From Streptomyces sp. MMG1121 (GTDB lineage: Bacteria; Actinomycetota; Actinomycetes; Streptomycetales; Streptomycetaceae), in assembly GCF_001280015.1 (NCBI RefSeq), contig NZ_LGDV01000001.1:124001-188000 (forward strand): a stretch of 64,000 nt of DNA, given 5' to 3'. Position numbers and translations under genes: made by a program. Within the stretch, counting starts at the first letter, position 1. The number at the start of each line of letters is the position of its first letter. Under the pieces are notes generated by a model that had not been told where the DNA came from, made no database searches, and was given only the letters and a program-made list of their open reading frames with translations. Positions 51,685 through 59,872 of this stretch are shown one piece after another.

Positions 51685-52637
51685 TCCAGGACGTTGCGCA
51701 GCGTGGCGTCGACGATCTGCCCGACGGCGTCCTCGGTGTAGTACGCCTGGTGCGAGGTGACCAGGACGTGGGGGAAGGTGACCAGGCGGGCCAGGGTGTC
51801 GTCCTCGATGGCCTCCAGGGACTTGTCGAGGAAGAACAGGCCCGCCTCGGACTCGTAGACGTCCAGGCCGACCCCCGCGAAGCGGCCCTCGCGCAGCTCG
51901 GCGACGAGGGCCGCGGTGTCGACGAGGCCGCCGCGGCTGGAGTTGACCAGGATCGCGTCGTCCTTCATCGCCTTCAGGGCGGCCGAGTCGATCAGGTGCT
52001 GGGTCGCGGGCATCAGCGGGACATGCAGGCTGACCAGGTCGGACTCGGCGAGGAGCTGGTCCTTCGGGACGTACGTCATGCCGAGCCGGCGGCAGGCGGG
52101 GTTCTCGGCGACGTCCCAGCCGAGCAGGCGCATGCCGTAGCCGTGGGCGATCCGGGTGAACGCCTCGCCGATCTTGCCGGTGCCGAGCACGCCGACGGTA
52201 CGGCCGTGCATGTCACGGCCCATCAGTCCGTCGAGCCGGAAGTCGAAGTCGCGCGTACGGGTGGAGGCGCGCACGATCCGGCGGTTGACGGCCATGGCCA
52301 GGGTCCAGGCGAACTCGGCGACGGAGTGCGGCGAGTAGTACGAGACCCGGGCCACGGTCATGCCGAGGCGCGCGGCGGCGTCGAGGTCGATGTTGTTGTA
52401 GCCGGTCGAGCGCTGGGCGACCATCCGGGTTCCGCCGGCCGCGAGGATCCGCAGGACGGGTGCGTGGAGATCGGCGTTGACACTGGTGGAGATCGCCTCG
52501 TGCCCGGCCGCGATCGGGGCGGTGTCCTCGGTCAGGAAGACCTCCAGGCACCGCACGTCGTGGTGGCCCTGGAAGGCCCGCTCGATCAACGGCCGCTCGT
52601 CCGCCTGCACACCGAAGGCCACGATGTCCACAGTCAC
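51636..52637 (-). CDS. D-isomer-specific 2-hydroxyacid dehydrogenase (LdhA-like)
   Basis: 333 aa. NAD-binding VGVLGTGKIGEAFTRIAHGYG (about 147-167); catalytic Arg in NSSRGGLVDTAAL, Glu in the GVGLDVYESEAG block and His near the C-terminal TSHQAYYTEDAV. The substrate region resembles fermentative D-lactate dehydrogenases. It probably interconverts pyruvate and D-lactate or a similar 2-oxoacid. The coding ends of this gene and trpE overlap by 49 nt on opposite strands. Confidence 0.93.
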   Translation of the reverse strand: MTVDIVAFGVQADERPLIERAFQGHHDVRCLEVFLTEDTAPIAAGHEAISTSVNADLHAPVLRILAAGGTRMVAQRSTGYNNIDLDAAARLGMTVARVSYYSPHSVAEFAWTLAMAVNRRIVRASTRTRDFDFRLDGLMGRDMHGRTVGVLGTGKIGEAFTRIAHGYGMRLLGWDVAENPACRRLGMTYVPKDQLLAESDLVSLHVPLMPATQHLIDSAALKAMKDDAILVNSSRGGLVDTAALVAELREGRFAGVGLDVYESEAGLFFLDKSLEAIEDDTLARLVTFPHVLVTSHQAYYTEDAVGQIVDATLRNVLDYAEGRRSENVLVPVS

Positions 52638-52703
52638 TCCCGGCTGCTCCCGGTTGTCTGGGCTATGGGCCGAAATATACGGCCCACAGCCCCGGGTCGC
52701 CGG

Positions 52704-53732
52704 TCAGCCGAAGAAGACCCCGACCTCCTCGTACAGCTTCGGGTCGACCGTCTTCAGCTTGGCCGTGGCCTCGGCCAGCGGGACGCGGACGATGTCCGTG
52801 CCGCGCAGGGCGACCATCGCGCCGAAGTCGCGGTCGTGGACGCAGTCGATCGCGTGCAGGCCGAAGCGGGTGGCGAGCCAGCGGTCGAAGGCGCTGGGCG
52901 TGCCGCCGCGCTGCACGTGCCCGAGGACCGTGGTCCGGGCCTCCTTGCCGGTGCGCCGCTCGATCTCCTTGGCCAGCCACTCGCCGACCCCGGAGAGCCG
53001 GACGTGCCCGAAGGAGTCCAGCGAGCCGTCCTTGAGCACGACATCGCCGTCCTTGGGCATGGCGCCCTCGGCGACGACCACGATCGGCGCGTACGACGCC
53101 CGGAAGCGGGAGGTCACCCAGGCACAGACCTGCTCGACGTCGAAGCGCTGCTCGGGGATGAGGATGACGTTGGCGCCACCGGCCAGTCCCGAGTGGATGG
53201 CGATCCAGCCGGCGTGCCGGCCCATCACCTCCACCACCAGGACCCGCATATGGGACTCGGCGGTGGTGTGCAGCCGGTCGATGGCCTCGGTGGCGATGTT
53301 GACGGCGGTGTCGAAGCCGAAGGTGTAGTCGGTGGCCGACAGGTCGTTGTCGATCGTCTTGGGCACCCCGACGCAGGGCACCCCGTACTCGTCGGACAGG
53401 CGCGCGGCGACGCCCAGGGTGTCCTCGCCGCCGATCGCGACGAGGGCCTGGACGTCCAGTTTCGCCAGGTTGTCCTTGATCCGGCGGATGCCGTTCTCCG
53501 CCTTGAGGGGGTTGGTGCGCGAGGAGCCGAGGATGGTGCCGCCGCGGGGCAGGATGCCGCGCACCGCGGGGATGCCGAGACGGACGGTGTCGCCCTCGAG
53601 GGGGCCTCGCCAGCCGTCCCGGAAGCCGACGAAGTCATAGCCGTACTCCTGCACGCCCTTGCGGACGATGGCCCGGATGACGGCGTTGAGCCCGGGGCAG
53701 TCGCCGCCTCCGGTCAGTACTCCGACCCGCAT
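52704..53732 (-). CDS. pfkA: 6-phosphofructokinase, group III
   Basis: 342 aa. TGGGDCPGLNAVIRA (phosphate loop), IGGEDTLG, VPKTIDND (catalytic Asp), MGRHAGWIA and LGHVQRGGTP. Residue 104 is Asp (GGEDT) and 125 is Lys (PKTIDND). In this superfamily the pair Asp/Lys at these positions marks PPi-dependent enzymes such as the Amycolatopsis one, while ATP enzymes have Gly. The donor here is thus uncertain, PPi being plausible. Streptomyces has several pfk paralogues; which does the main flux is not evident. AAGGGA precedes the ATG, and a Crp-like palindrome lies about 50 nt upstream. Confidence 0.93.
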   Translation of the reverse strand: MRVGVLTGGGDCPGLNAVIRAIVRKGVQEYGYDFVGFRDGWRGPLEGDTVRLGIPAVRGILPRGGTILGSSRTNPLKAENGIRRIKDNLAKLDVQALVAIGGEDTLGVAARLSDEYGVPCVGVPKTIDNDLSATDYTFGFDTAVNIATEAIDRLHTTAESHMRVLVVEVMGRHAGWIAIHSGLAGGANVILIPEQRFDVEQVCAWVTSRFRASYAPIVVVAEGAMPKDGDVVLKDGSLDSFGHVRLSGVGEWLAKEIERRTGKEARTTVLGHVQRGGTPSAFDRWLATRFGLHAIDCVHDRDFGAMVALRGTDIVRVPLAEATAKLKTVDPKLYEEVGVFFG

Positions 53733-53778
53733 GGAAATGTCCCTTCGCCGGGGTTCCCTGACAGTCGGTCACGCTAAC

Positions 53779-53794
53779 GGTGACTCAGGTCACA
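53779..53794. promoter_or_regulatory. Crp-like palindrome upstream of pfkA
   Basis: The core GTG-N6-GTCAC (53780-53793) reads on both strands and matches the Streptomyces Crp consensus GTG-N6-GNCAC exactly; the 16-mer is TGTGA-N6-TCACC on the minus strand. It is 47-62 nt upstream of the pfkA start. Confidence 0.55.
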
Positions 53795-53831
53795 ACGGGA
53801 GGGGCGGGATGGGTGATTTCGGAGTATTCGG

Positions 53832-54509
53832 CTACTCCTCGTCGAGGCCGCGCTCTATGGCGTACCGCACCAGTTCGACGCGGTTGTGCAACTGGAGCTT
53901 GCCGAGGGTGTTCTGGACGTGGTTCTGGACCGTGCGGTGGGAGATGACGAGGCGTTCGGCGATCTGCTTGTAGCTCAGGCCCTTGGCGACCAGGCGCAGC
54001 ACCTCCGTCTCCCGGTCCGTCAGCCGGGGTGCGCCGGGCTCGTCGGCGTCCGGGGCGGGGGCCGGTTCGGAGGCCAGCCGGCGGTACTCGCCGAGGACCA
54101 GTCCGGCGAGGCCCGGCGTGAACACCGGGTCGCCGACGGCGGTACGGCGCACGGCGTCCAGCAGTTCCTCGGTGGAGGCCGACTTCAGCAGATAGCCGGT
54201 CGCGCCGGACTTGACCGCCTCCAGGACGTCGGCGTGCTCACCGCTCGCGGAGAGGACGAGGACCCGCAACGCCGGGTTGTGGCCCACGAGTTCCTTGCAC
54301 ACCTGGACCCCGGGCTTGGCCGGCAGGTTGAGGTCCAGCACGAGGACGTCGGGGGCCGCGGCCCTGGCCCGGCGGACCGCCTGCTCGCCGTCGCCGGCGG
54401 TGGCGACCACGTCGAAGCCGGACTCGGCCAGGTCCCGGGCGACCGCGTCGCGCCACATGGGGTGGTCGTCCACCACCATGACCCGGATCGGGTCCTGCTG
54501 CTGTGTCAT
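53832..54509 (-). CDS. macR: response regulator MacR, NarL/LuxR type
   Basis: 225 aa from ATG overlapping the kinase stop (ATGA, 54506-54509). Receiver domain: MVVDDHPMWRD, phospho-acceptor Asp in VLVLDLNLPAKPG, Lys in YLLKSAS. C-terminal LuxR HTH: LTDRETEVLRLVAKGLSYKQIAERLVISHRTVQNHVQNTLGKL region (about 163-205). With the MacS-type kinase upstream it matches the MacRS system that affects morphology and actinorhodin in S. coelicolor. A MacR-like site lies at 34340-34357. Confidence 0.95.
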   Translation of the reverse strand: MTQQQDPIRVMVVDDHPMWRDAVARDLAESGFDVVATAGDGEQAVRRARAAAPDVLVLDLNLPAKPGVQVCKELVGHNPALRVLVLSASGEHADVLEAVKSGATGYLLKSASTEELLDAVRRTAVGDPVFTPGLAGLVLGEYRRLASEPAPAPDADEPGAPRLTDRETEVLRLVAKGLSYKQIAERLVISHRTVQNHVQNTLGKLQLHNRVELVRYAIERGLDEE

Positions 54510-55726
54510 CGCTGCTCCGCCTTCCCCCGCGCCCGCGTGGCGCTCTTCGGTACCTTCAGCTCGACTTCCGTGCCCTGCCCGGGGACGGAGACGAGTTCGG
54601 CGCTGCCGCCGAGGTCGCGCAGCCGGCCGCGGATCGACTGGGCGACGCCGAGCCGGCCCTCGCCCTCGGCCTGGGTGAGCCGGCCCTCGGGGATGCCGGG
54701 GCCGTCGTCCCGGACGGTCACGACGATCCCGTCCGGCTCGTCCTCGACCAGGATCCAGGCCTGGGCGTCCTCGCCCGCGTGCTCGCGTACGTTGTCCAGG
54801 GCGGCGCCGACCGCGGCGGCCAGGTCGCGGGCGGCCGGCCGGGGCAGTCCGACCGGCGCACCGGGCTCGGCCAGGCTCACCCGGGCACCCGCGTAGGGCG
54901 CCAGCAGCGAACGCAGATCGACCGGACCGTCGTCGTCCGGTTCCTCCACCGCGCGGACGACGGCTCCGGCCGAGGCGTCCTCCGAGATCCGGGAGACCGG
55001 CAGCAGACCGCCGGAGACCAGCGTGCGCAGGGCCACCTCCTGCTCCCCGGCCAGCCGGCCCAGCTCGGCCGCCTCGCCGCCCAGGGCCGCGCCCCGGCGC
55101 TTCACCATCGCCAGCACCTGGAGCACGCTGTCGTGGATGTCCCGGGCGAGCCGCTCCCGCTCCCTCGTGGCGGCCTCGATCTCCAGGGCGCGGGCGAGGG
55201 TGCGCTCGGAGGCGCGGGCGACCTCGACGACGTAGCCGACGGCGATGGAGGCCACCCAGACGAGGATCAGGCTGTGCACGGTGTCCCGCGCGGGATGGCC
55301 GCGTTCGATCAGGTTGGCCAGCGCGACCGGCGTGGAGGCGGCGGCGGCCCAGCGCCAGCCGCCCTTGATCGCGAAGGCCAGCACCGCACCGCCGGTCCAT
55401 ATCGACGGCAGCGTGGGGCCGCCCGCGATCCGCTGGTGGCTGTCGGCGAGCGGGGTGAGCAGGACGCCGGCGAGGGCGATGACCAGGTCGGTGGCGAGGA
55501 AGCGCTTGGTGCAGCTCGCCGCGTTGCGCACGCGCTGCAGGGTGGCGAGCGTCCAGCCGAACAGGACGGCGAAGTAGCAGACGGCGACCCAGGGGCGTAC
55601 GTACAGGTCGTACCTGGTGACGCCGAGGCCGATCGCGTACAGCATGGTCAGGACGCGGTAACCGGCGAGCGCGCGCCACAGCGGCAGCTCGACCGACATC
55701 CGCATGACACGCTCGCGCTTGGGCAT
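54506..55726 (-). CDS. macS: sensor histidine kinase MacS
   Basis: 406 aa. Four to five TM segments (about 18-170), then the HisKA_3 helix with RERERLARDIHDSVLQVLAMVKRR (phospho-His) and HATPase blocks AALDNVREHAG (N box), VRDDGPGIPEGR (G1) and RLGVAQSIRGRLRDLGGSAELVS. NarL-type kinase with few outside loops; the signal is unknown. Stop overlaps the macR start, so the pair is translationally coupled. Confidence 0.95.
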   Translation of the reverse strand: MPKRERVMRMSVELPLWRALAGYRVLTMLYAIGLGVTRYDLYVRPWVAVCYFAVLFGWTLATLQRVRNAASCTKRFLATDLVIALAGVLLTPLADSHQRIAGGPTLPSIWTGGAVLAFAIKGGWRWAAAASTPVALANLIERGHPARDTVHSLILVWVASIAVGYVVEVARASERTLARALEIEAATRERERLARDIHDSVLQVLAMVKRRGAALGGEAAELGRLAGEQEVALRTLVSGGLLPVSRISEDASAGAVVRAVEEPDDDGPVDLRSLLAPYAGARVSLAEPGAPVGLPRPAARDLAAAVGAALDNVREHAGEDAQAWILVEDEPDGIVVTVRDDGPGIPEGRLTQAEGEGRLGVAQSIRGRLRDLGGSAELVSVPGQGTEVELKVPKSATRARGKAEQR

Positions 55727-55781
55727 CTCCCCCGACTTTCCCGAATCCCCTGATTTCTCCGGCTGTCCCGGTCCCCCGGGG

Positions 55782-56522
55782 TCAGGCCTGCGCCGCCGCC
55801 TTCTTCTCCGCTTCCTTGGCCTCCTTGGCCGCCTTCGCCGCCTCCGCGATCTGCCGCTTGGCCGCGGTCGCGTACATGTCGACGTACTCCTGGCCGGAGA
55901 GCTTCATGATCTCGTACATGACCTCGTCGGTCAGGGCGCGCAGGACGAAGCGGTCGTGCTCCATGCCGGCGTAGCGGCTGAAGTCCAGTGGCTTGCCGAT
56001 CCGGATGCCGGGCCGCATCAGCTTCGGCATCACCTGGCCGGGCGGCTGGATCTTCTCCGTGTCGATCATCGCGACCGGGATGACCGGCGCGCCGGTGGCG
56101 AGCGCCACGCGCGCGAGGCCGCCGGGCTTGCCCCGGTAGAGCCGGCCGTCGGGCGAGCGGGTGCCCTCGGGGTAGATGCCGAACAACTCGCCGCGCTCCA
56201 GCACCTCTATGCCGCTCTTGATCGCGGCCTCGCCGGCGCCGCGCGCCCCGGAACGGTCCACCGGGAGCTGTCCGACGCCCTTGAAGAAGGCGGCTGTGAG
56301 CCGGCCCTTGACCCCGGGGGTGGTGAAGTACTCCGCCTTCGCGATGAAGGTGACCTTGCGGTCCAGGACCGCGGGCAGGAAGAACGAGTCCGAGAAGGAC
56401 AGGTGATTGCTCGCCAGGATGGCTGCCCCTTCGGCCGGTACGTTCTCCAGGCCTTCCACCCAGGGCCTGAAGGCGACCTTCAGCGGCCCCCCGATGGCGA
56501 CCTTCATCGTGCCGTACAACAC
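55782..56522 (-). CDS. PlsC-like lysophosphatidic acid acyltransferase
   Basis: 246 aa from the GTG at 56520-56522 (MLYGTMKVAIGGPLK), preceded by GGGAGG with 8-nt spacing; the frame goes to 56573 without support. ASNHLSFSDSFF (HX4D catalytic dyad variant), FFKGVGQLPVDRSG, and FGIYPEGTRSPDGRLYRGKPG (EGTR substrate block) define the 1-acylglycerol-3-phosphate acyltransferase family. A C-terminal Ala/Lys/Glu helix may be a coiled coil. It makes phosphatidic acid for phospholipid synthesis. Syntenic with Rv2182c. Confidence 0.94.
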   Translation of the reverse strand: MLYGTMKVAIGGPLKVAFRPWVEGLENVPAEGAAILASNHLSFSDSFFLPAVLDRKVTFIAKAEYFTTPGVKGRLTAAFFKGVGQLPVDRSGARGAGEAAIKSGIEVLERGELFGIYPEGTRSPDGRLYRGKPGGLARVALATGAPVIPVAMIDTEKIQPPGQVMPKLMRPGIRIGKPLDFSRYAGMEHDRFVLRALTDEVMYEIMKLSGQEYVDMYATAAKRQIAEAAKAAKEAKEAEKKAAAQA

Positions 56523-56697
56523 CCGTGTGCCTCCCGTTTCCGTCGAACAGACCTTAACCCGGAGGACCGTCAAAGGGCCCGACGACCCTGGTCGGTGTCA
56601 GTGCGGTCGCGTACGGTGAAGCACATCCGCGCTTTTCCTCACGCCTTTGCCGGCCTCCGGGCCGTGCGAGGCCTTCTCAAGGGACAGGAGAGTCGAG

Positions 56698-57486
56698 GTG
56701 CCGGTTCTCCCCGGAGCCGAGCCGTACCGCCACGAGGGCGGGGAGGTGGGGGTCCTCCTCTGCCACGGCTTCACCGGCTCGCCCCAGTCGCTGCGCCCCT
56801 GGGCGGAGCACCACGCGGCCCACGGCCTGACCGTGTCGCTTCCGCTGCTGCCCGGCCACGGCACCCGCTGGGAGGACATGCAGGTCACGGGCTGGCAGGA
56901 CTGGTACGCGGAGGTGGACCGCGAGGTGCGCCTGCTCTCCGAGCGCTGTTCCCGGGTGTTCGTCGCGGGCCTGTCGATGGGCGGCGCGCTGGCCCTCAGG
57001 CTCGCGGCCCGGCACGGCGCGCGGGTCGCGGGCGCGGTGGTCGTCAACCCGGCGAACAAGGTGCACGGCCTGTCGGCGTACGCCCTTCCGGTGGCCCGGC
57101 ATCTCGTGCGGACGACGAAGGGCATCGCCAGCGACATCGCGAAGGAGACCGCGGCGGAGCTGGGCTACGACCGGGTGCCGCTGCACGCGGCGCACTCGCT
57201 GCGGGTGTTCCTGCGCCGGCTGGACGGCGAGCTGCCCCAGGTCACCCAGCCGTTGCTGCTGCTGCGCAGCGCGCAGGACCATGTCGTCCCGCCCGTCGAC
57301 TCGGCCCGGGTGCTGAGCCGGGTGTCGTCCACGGACGTGACCGAGGTCGTGCTGGAACACAGCTACCACGTGGCGACGTTGGACAAGGATGCGGACCGGA
57401 TCTTCGAGGAGAGTCTCGCCTTCATCGGCCGGCTCGCAACCGGTGTCGGCAAGGACGGCAAGGAAGGGACGGCCGCAGTTGGCTGA
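56698..57486 (+). CDS. alpha/beta hydrolase (carboxylesterase/monoacylglycerol lipase-like)
   Basis: 262 aa from the GTG at 56698 with AGGAG 8 nt upstream. VLLCHGFTGSPQSLRPWAEHHAAHG is the oxyanion region; nucleophile Ser is in VAGLSMGGALALRLA, Asp in LRSAQDHVVPP, and His in EHSYHVATLDKD. Resembles Est30-type carboxylesterases. It is divergent from the PlsC-like gene, which suggests a lipid or ester substrate but does not prove it. It overlaps the next gene by 8 nt. Confidence 0.92.
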   Translation: MPVLPGAEPYRHEGGEVGVLLCHGFTGSPQSLRPWAEHHAAHGLTVSLPLLPGHGTRWEDMQVTGWQDWYAEVDREVRLLSERCSRVFVAGLSMGGALALRLAARHGARVAGAVVVNPANKVHGLSAYALPVARHLVRTTKGIASDIAKETAAELGYDRVPLHAAHSLRVFLRRLDGELPQVTQPLLLLRSAQDHVVPPVDSARVLSRVSSTDVTEVVLEHSYHVATLDKDADRIFEESLAFIGRLATGVGKDGKEGTAAVG

Positions 57487-58081
57487 GCACGACTCGGACC
57501 GCGAGGGTCGCGAGCCGGACGAGCAGGGGGTACCCATCGACGAGGAAGCCGTCTGGCGGGCCATCGTCGCCGGGTACGGCGAGGAGCCGCCGGACCCTCC
57601 GGGCGCGAAGCCCTTCAAGCCGGTGGAGGATCTCGCGCTGCCGGAGGAGGACGCCGGGCAGGAGACGGCGAAGGACACCGCCGAGGAGACCGGGAGCGGC
57701 AGGGACGACTCCGCCGGTGCGCCGCCCGTCCGGCCGCTGGGCAGCTCGGTCTCCTTCGCGCCCGGTGTCAGCACCGGCCCGCGCGACTACACGGCGCCGG
57801 AGCCCGCCGAGGGCGACTTCGACGAGGACGACGAGGGCCACTTCGTCCCGCCGGAGCCGCCTCCGCTGCCGATGGCGGACACCACCGCCAAGTTCGCCTG
57901 GCTGGGCGTGGTCGGCGGCCCGCTGCTGCTCCTGCTGGCGGTGCTGCTCGGCTGGGACATGACGTGGTGGCTGACCACCCTGGGCATCGGCGGCTTCCTC
58001 GGCGGCTTCGCGACGCTGGTGATGCGGATGCGCACGGACGACGACGAGGACGGTGACCCGGGCCGGGGCGCGGTGGTCTGA
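57479..58081 (+). CDS. acidic two-TM protein, function unknown
   Basis: 200 aa read from a TTG at 57479 (MAEHDSDREGREPDEQGVP), overlapping the hydrolase stop; AAGGAAGGG is about 12 nt upstream. The first 140 residues are acidic and Pro rich with IDEEAVWRAIVAGYGEEPPDPP near the front. Two TM segments (about 145-163 and 168-185, WLGVVGGPLLLLLAVLLGW; WLTTLGIGGFLGGFATLVM) and an acidic end follow. Conserved beside the hydrolase in Streptomyces; no domain recognised. An upstream ATG at 57389 lies inside the hydrolase gene. Confidence 0.8.
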   Translation: MAEHDSDREGREPDEQGVPIDEEAVWRAIVAGYGEEPPDPPGAKPFKPVEDLALPEEDAGQETAKDTAEETGSGRDDSAGAPPVRPLGSSVSFAPGVSTGPRDYTAPEPAEGDFDEDDEGHFVPPEPPPLPMADTTAKFAWLGVVGGPLLLLLAVLLGWDMTWWLTTLGIGGFLGGFATLVMRMRTDDDEDGDPGRGAVV

Positions 58082-58146
58082 GGCCCGGCCCGCACCCGTC
58101 CTGGACTTTTCGTAGAGGTCCCGGACGGGTCACCTGTCCTGGGCCC

Positions 58147-58600
58147 GTGCCGCGCGACACGCTCGCCCCGGAACGGACCGTCCGGACCGCCGTGCAGCTC
58201 CTGGACGGCGAGGGGCTCGACGGGCTGGACATGCGCGGCCCGGGCCGGCGGCTCGGGGCCGCGGCGACCGCCGTGTACTGGCACGTGAAGAACAGGGACG
58301 ACCTCGTGCTGCCGGGCCGCCGACCGGGTGTGGCACGAGGCCGAACTGCCGCCGCTCGACGGGGACGACCGGCGCGGCACCGCACCGGCAAGGCGCGCTA
58401 CGCCGACCGGCTGCCCGGCGTGTTCGGGACCACCGGGTCCTCGGCCAACGAGGCGGACCGGGCGGCCGTCGCGGTGCTCACCTGCGTCTTCGGCCCTGCG
58501 CTCGGCGCGTCGGCCACGGCGTCCCTGACGCGGAGACCGCGGCGGGCCGGCGAGGACGCGGAGCGGCGCTTGGAGGAGGCACTCGCGAAAGCGGCGCAGT
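58147..58600 (+). pseudogene. decayed TetR family regulator gene
   Basis: Frame 1 reads a good TetR N-terminus (RDTLAPERTVRTAVQLLD, then LGAAATAVYWHVKNRDDLV) to about 58308. The expected continuation AADRVWHEAELPPLDGDD appears in another frame (58320-58375), and frame 1 resumes later with EADRAAVAVLTCVFGPALGASATASLTR (58452-58535), typical of a TetR C-terminal domain. At least two frameshifts and a likely deletion have therefore broken the gene. Remaining divergence suggests it is not a single sequencing error, though that cannot be excluded. Confidence 0.75.
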
Positions 58601-58615
58601 CGGCGGTCGGCGCAG

Positions 58616-58993
58616 CCGTTTCCCCGGCCGCGGGCGCCGCTGGAGGGGCTGCGGCCGGGCGGTGCGGGCACCTGAGTGCGGGCACCTGCCCCGGCGGCGC
58701 CGCGTACGGCGGCCGGGCCCGGCCGAAGGGGCACCCGGCCAGGTCGACTCCCGTGATCGTGCCGTCCACCGCCCGGGAGGAACAGCCCCGTTGGCCCTGC
58801 AGACCCGCCCTCGGTGATGACGTACTCGTCGTCGGCGCCGGGAAGGAAGCCGGTCTCCGCCGCCGGGTGGTCCGGGGCATCAGGTTCCGGTCCGGGGTGG
58901 AACACAGTGCGCTCGTCGACCGGCGGTGGGGGGTGCTCGGCGTTCGGCACGCCGTGGGCGAGGCGGCTCTCCTGGCGGGGCCCACCTCGGGGT
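58616..58993. other. spacer without a supported gene
   Basis: Between the broken TetR gene and the EEP gene. Open frames exist on both strands, as expected at this GC content, but none shows a ribosome site plus a protein-like or family-like sequence. A minus-strand stretch (about 58740-58950, starting MPNAEHPPPP) looks partly peptide-like and could be the remains of a second lost gene. Confidence 0.5.
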
Positions 58994-59740
58994 TCAAGCG
59001 GCCGGGATCCTGACGGCGGCGAGGACCGGGAGGTGGTCCGTGGCCGCGACCAGGTCGGCCCGGGTGACGCCCGGCTGGTCCAGGGGCACCCCGCAGCCGA
59101 GCACCTCGACGCCCTTCGTGGCGAAGACGGCGTCGATGCGGCGGTGGGGCTGGCTGTACCGCCAGGTCTCCTCGCCGCCCCAGGGGGCCACCGCCCGGCA
59201 GTCCTGCAGGGCGCCCGAGAGCAGGCGGAAGGCGGGGCCGTCGGGGCCTTCGTTGAGGTCGCCGCCGGCGATGGCGTGCTCCACCCCCATACCGGCGAGG
59301 CGGTCGAGGAGCAGGGCGGCCTGATCGCGGCGCTCGTCCTTCCGCAGGCTCAGATGGCAGCTGAGCACGCCGACGCGGACGCCGCCGAACCGGACCACTG
59401 CCGTGGCCAGGCCACGCCTGTGCTGGCCGGGGGTGAGTGGCAGGAGGACGTCTTGCGTCCGTTCCACGGTGGCCCGCAGCGAGCAGAGGATCGCCGGGCC
59501 GGCCGCCGTGGCACCGCCGGTGAGGATGACCTGGCCGGAGGCCGCGGCGAGGCGGGCGAGCTTTTTGCGCCAGCGGAAGAAGCGGGGGGCCTCCTGGACG
59601 AGGACCAGGTCCGGGGCGCAGGCGGTGATCACTCTGGCGAGGGCGGCGGTGTCGTCGCGCATCGAGCGGATGTTGTAGCTCAGGACGCGGAGGATGGGTG
59701 AACCGTCGGGCTCCGTGCGGGAGTTGGGGAGCAGCTCCAT
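58994..59740 (-). CDS. endonuclease/exonuclease/phosphatase (EEP) family protein
   Basis: 248 aa from the ATG at 59738-59740. LRVLSYNIRSM, LVLVQEAP (metal-binding Glu), LSCHLSLR, IAGGDLNEGPDGPAF (Asp-x-Asn) and VAATDHLPVLAAV (Asp-His) are the EEP catalytic blocks. Substrate unknown: DNA, RNA or phosphoester. There is no Shine-Dalgarno; a -10-like TACATT (59748-59753) lies 7 nt upstream, suggesting a leaderless mRNA. Confidence 0.9.
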   Translation of the reverse strand: MELLPNSRTEPDGSPILRVLSYNIRSMRDDTAALARVITACAPDLVLVQEAPRFFRWRKKLARLAAASGQVILTGGATAAGPAILCSLRATVERTQDVLLPLTPGQHRRGLATAVVRFGGVRVGVLSCHLSLRKDERRDQAALLLDRLAGMGVEHAIAGGDLNEGPDGPAFRLLSGALQDCRAVAPWGGEETWRYSQPHRRIDAVFATKGVEVLGCGVPLDQPGVTRADLVAATDHLPVLAAVRIPAA

Positions 59741-59763
59741 ATGGATCAATGTACGCCCAACAG

Positions 59764-59858
59764 CTCGGGGCGCGGGGTTCGTGTGTGACTACCGCCTCGT
59801 CGTGGCTGGTCGTGCCCACGTGGCGGAGTCGCACATCGCTACAGCCCCGCGCCCCTGG
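59764..59858. repeat. dispersed palindromic intergenic repeat
   Basis: GGGGCGCGGGG (59767-59777) and CCCCGCGCCCC (59845-59855) are perfect inverted arms around an inner segment containing CGTCGTGGCTGGTCG and CACGTGGCGGAGTCGCACATCG. Sequences with these blocks occur many times between genes in Streptomyces genomes, as I remember them. Here it lies between glkA and the EEP gene, both on the minus strand, and may terminate glkA. Confidence 0.75.
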
Positions 59859-59872
59859 AAAGCTGAGGTCTC

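Noticed and set aside
57787..58950. 387-codon minus-strand frame near the broken TetR gene
   Set aside because: It overlaps the two-TM gene and the TetR remains and has no recognisable domain; only its first 70 residues look faintly protein-like, noted under the spacer.
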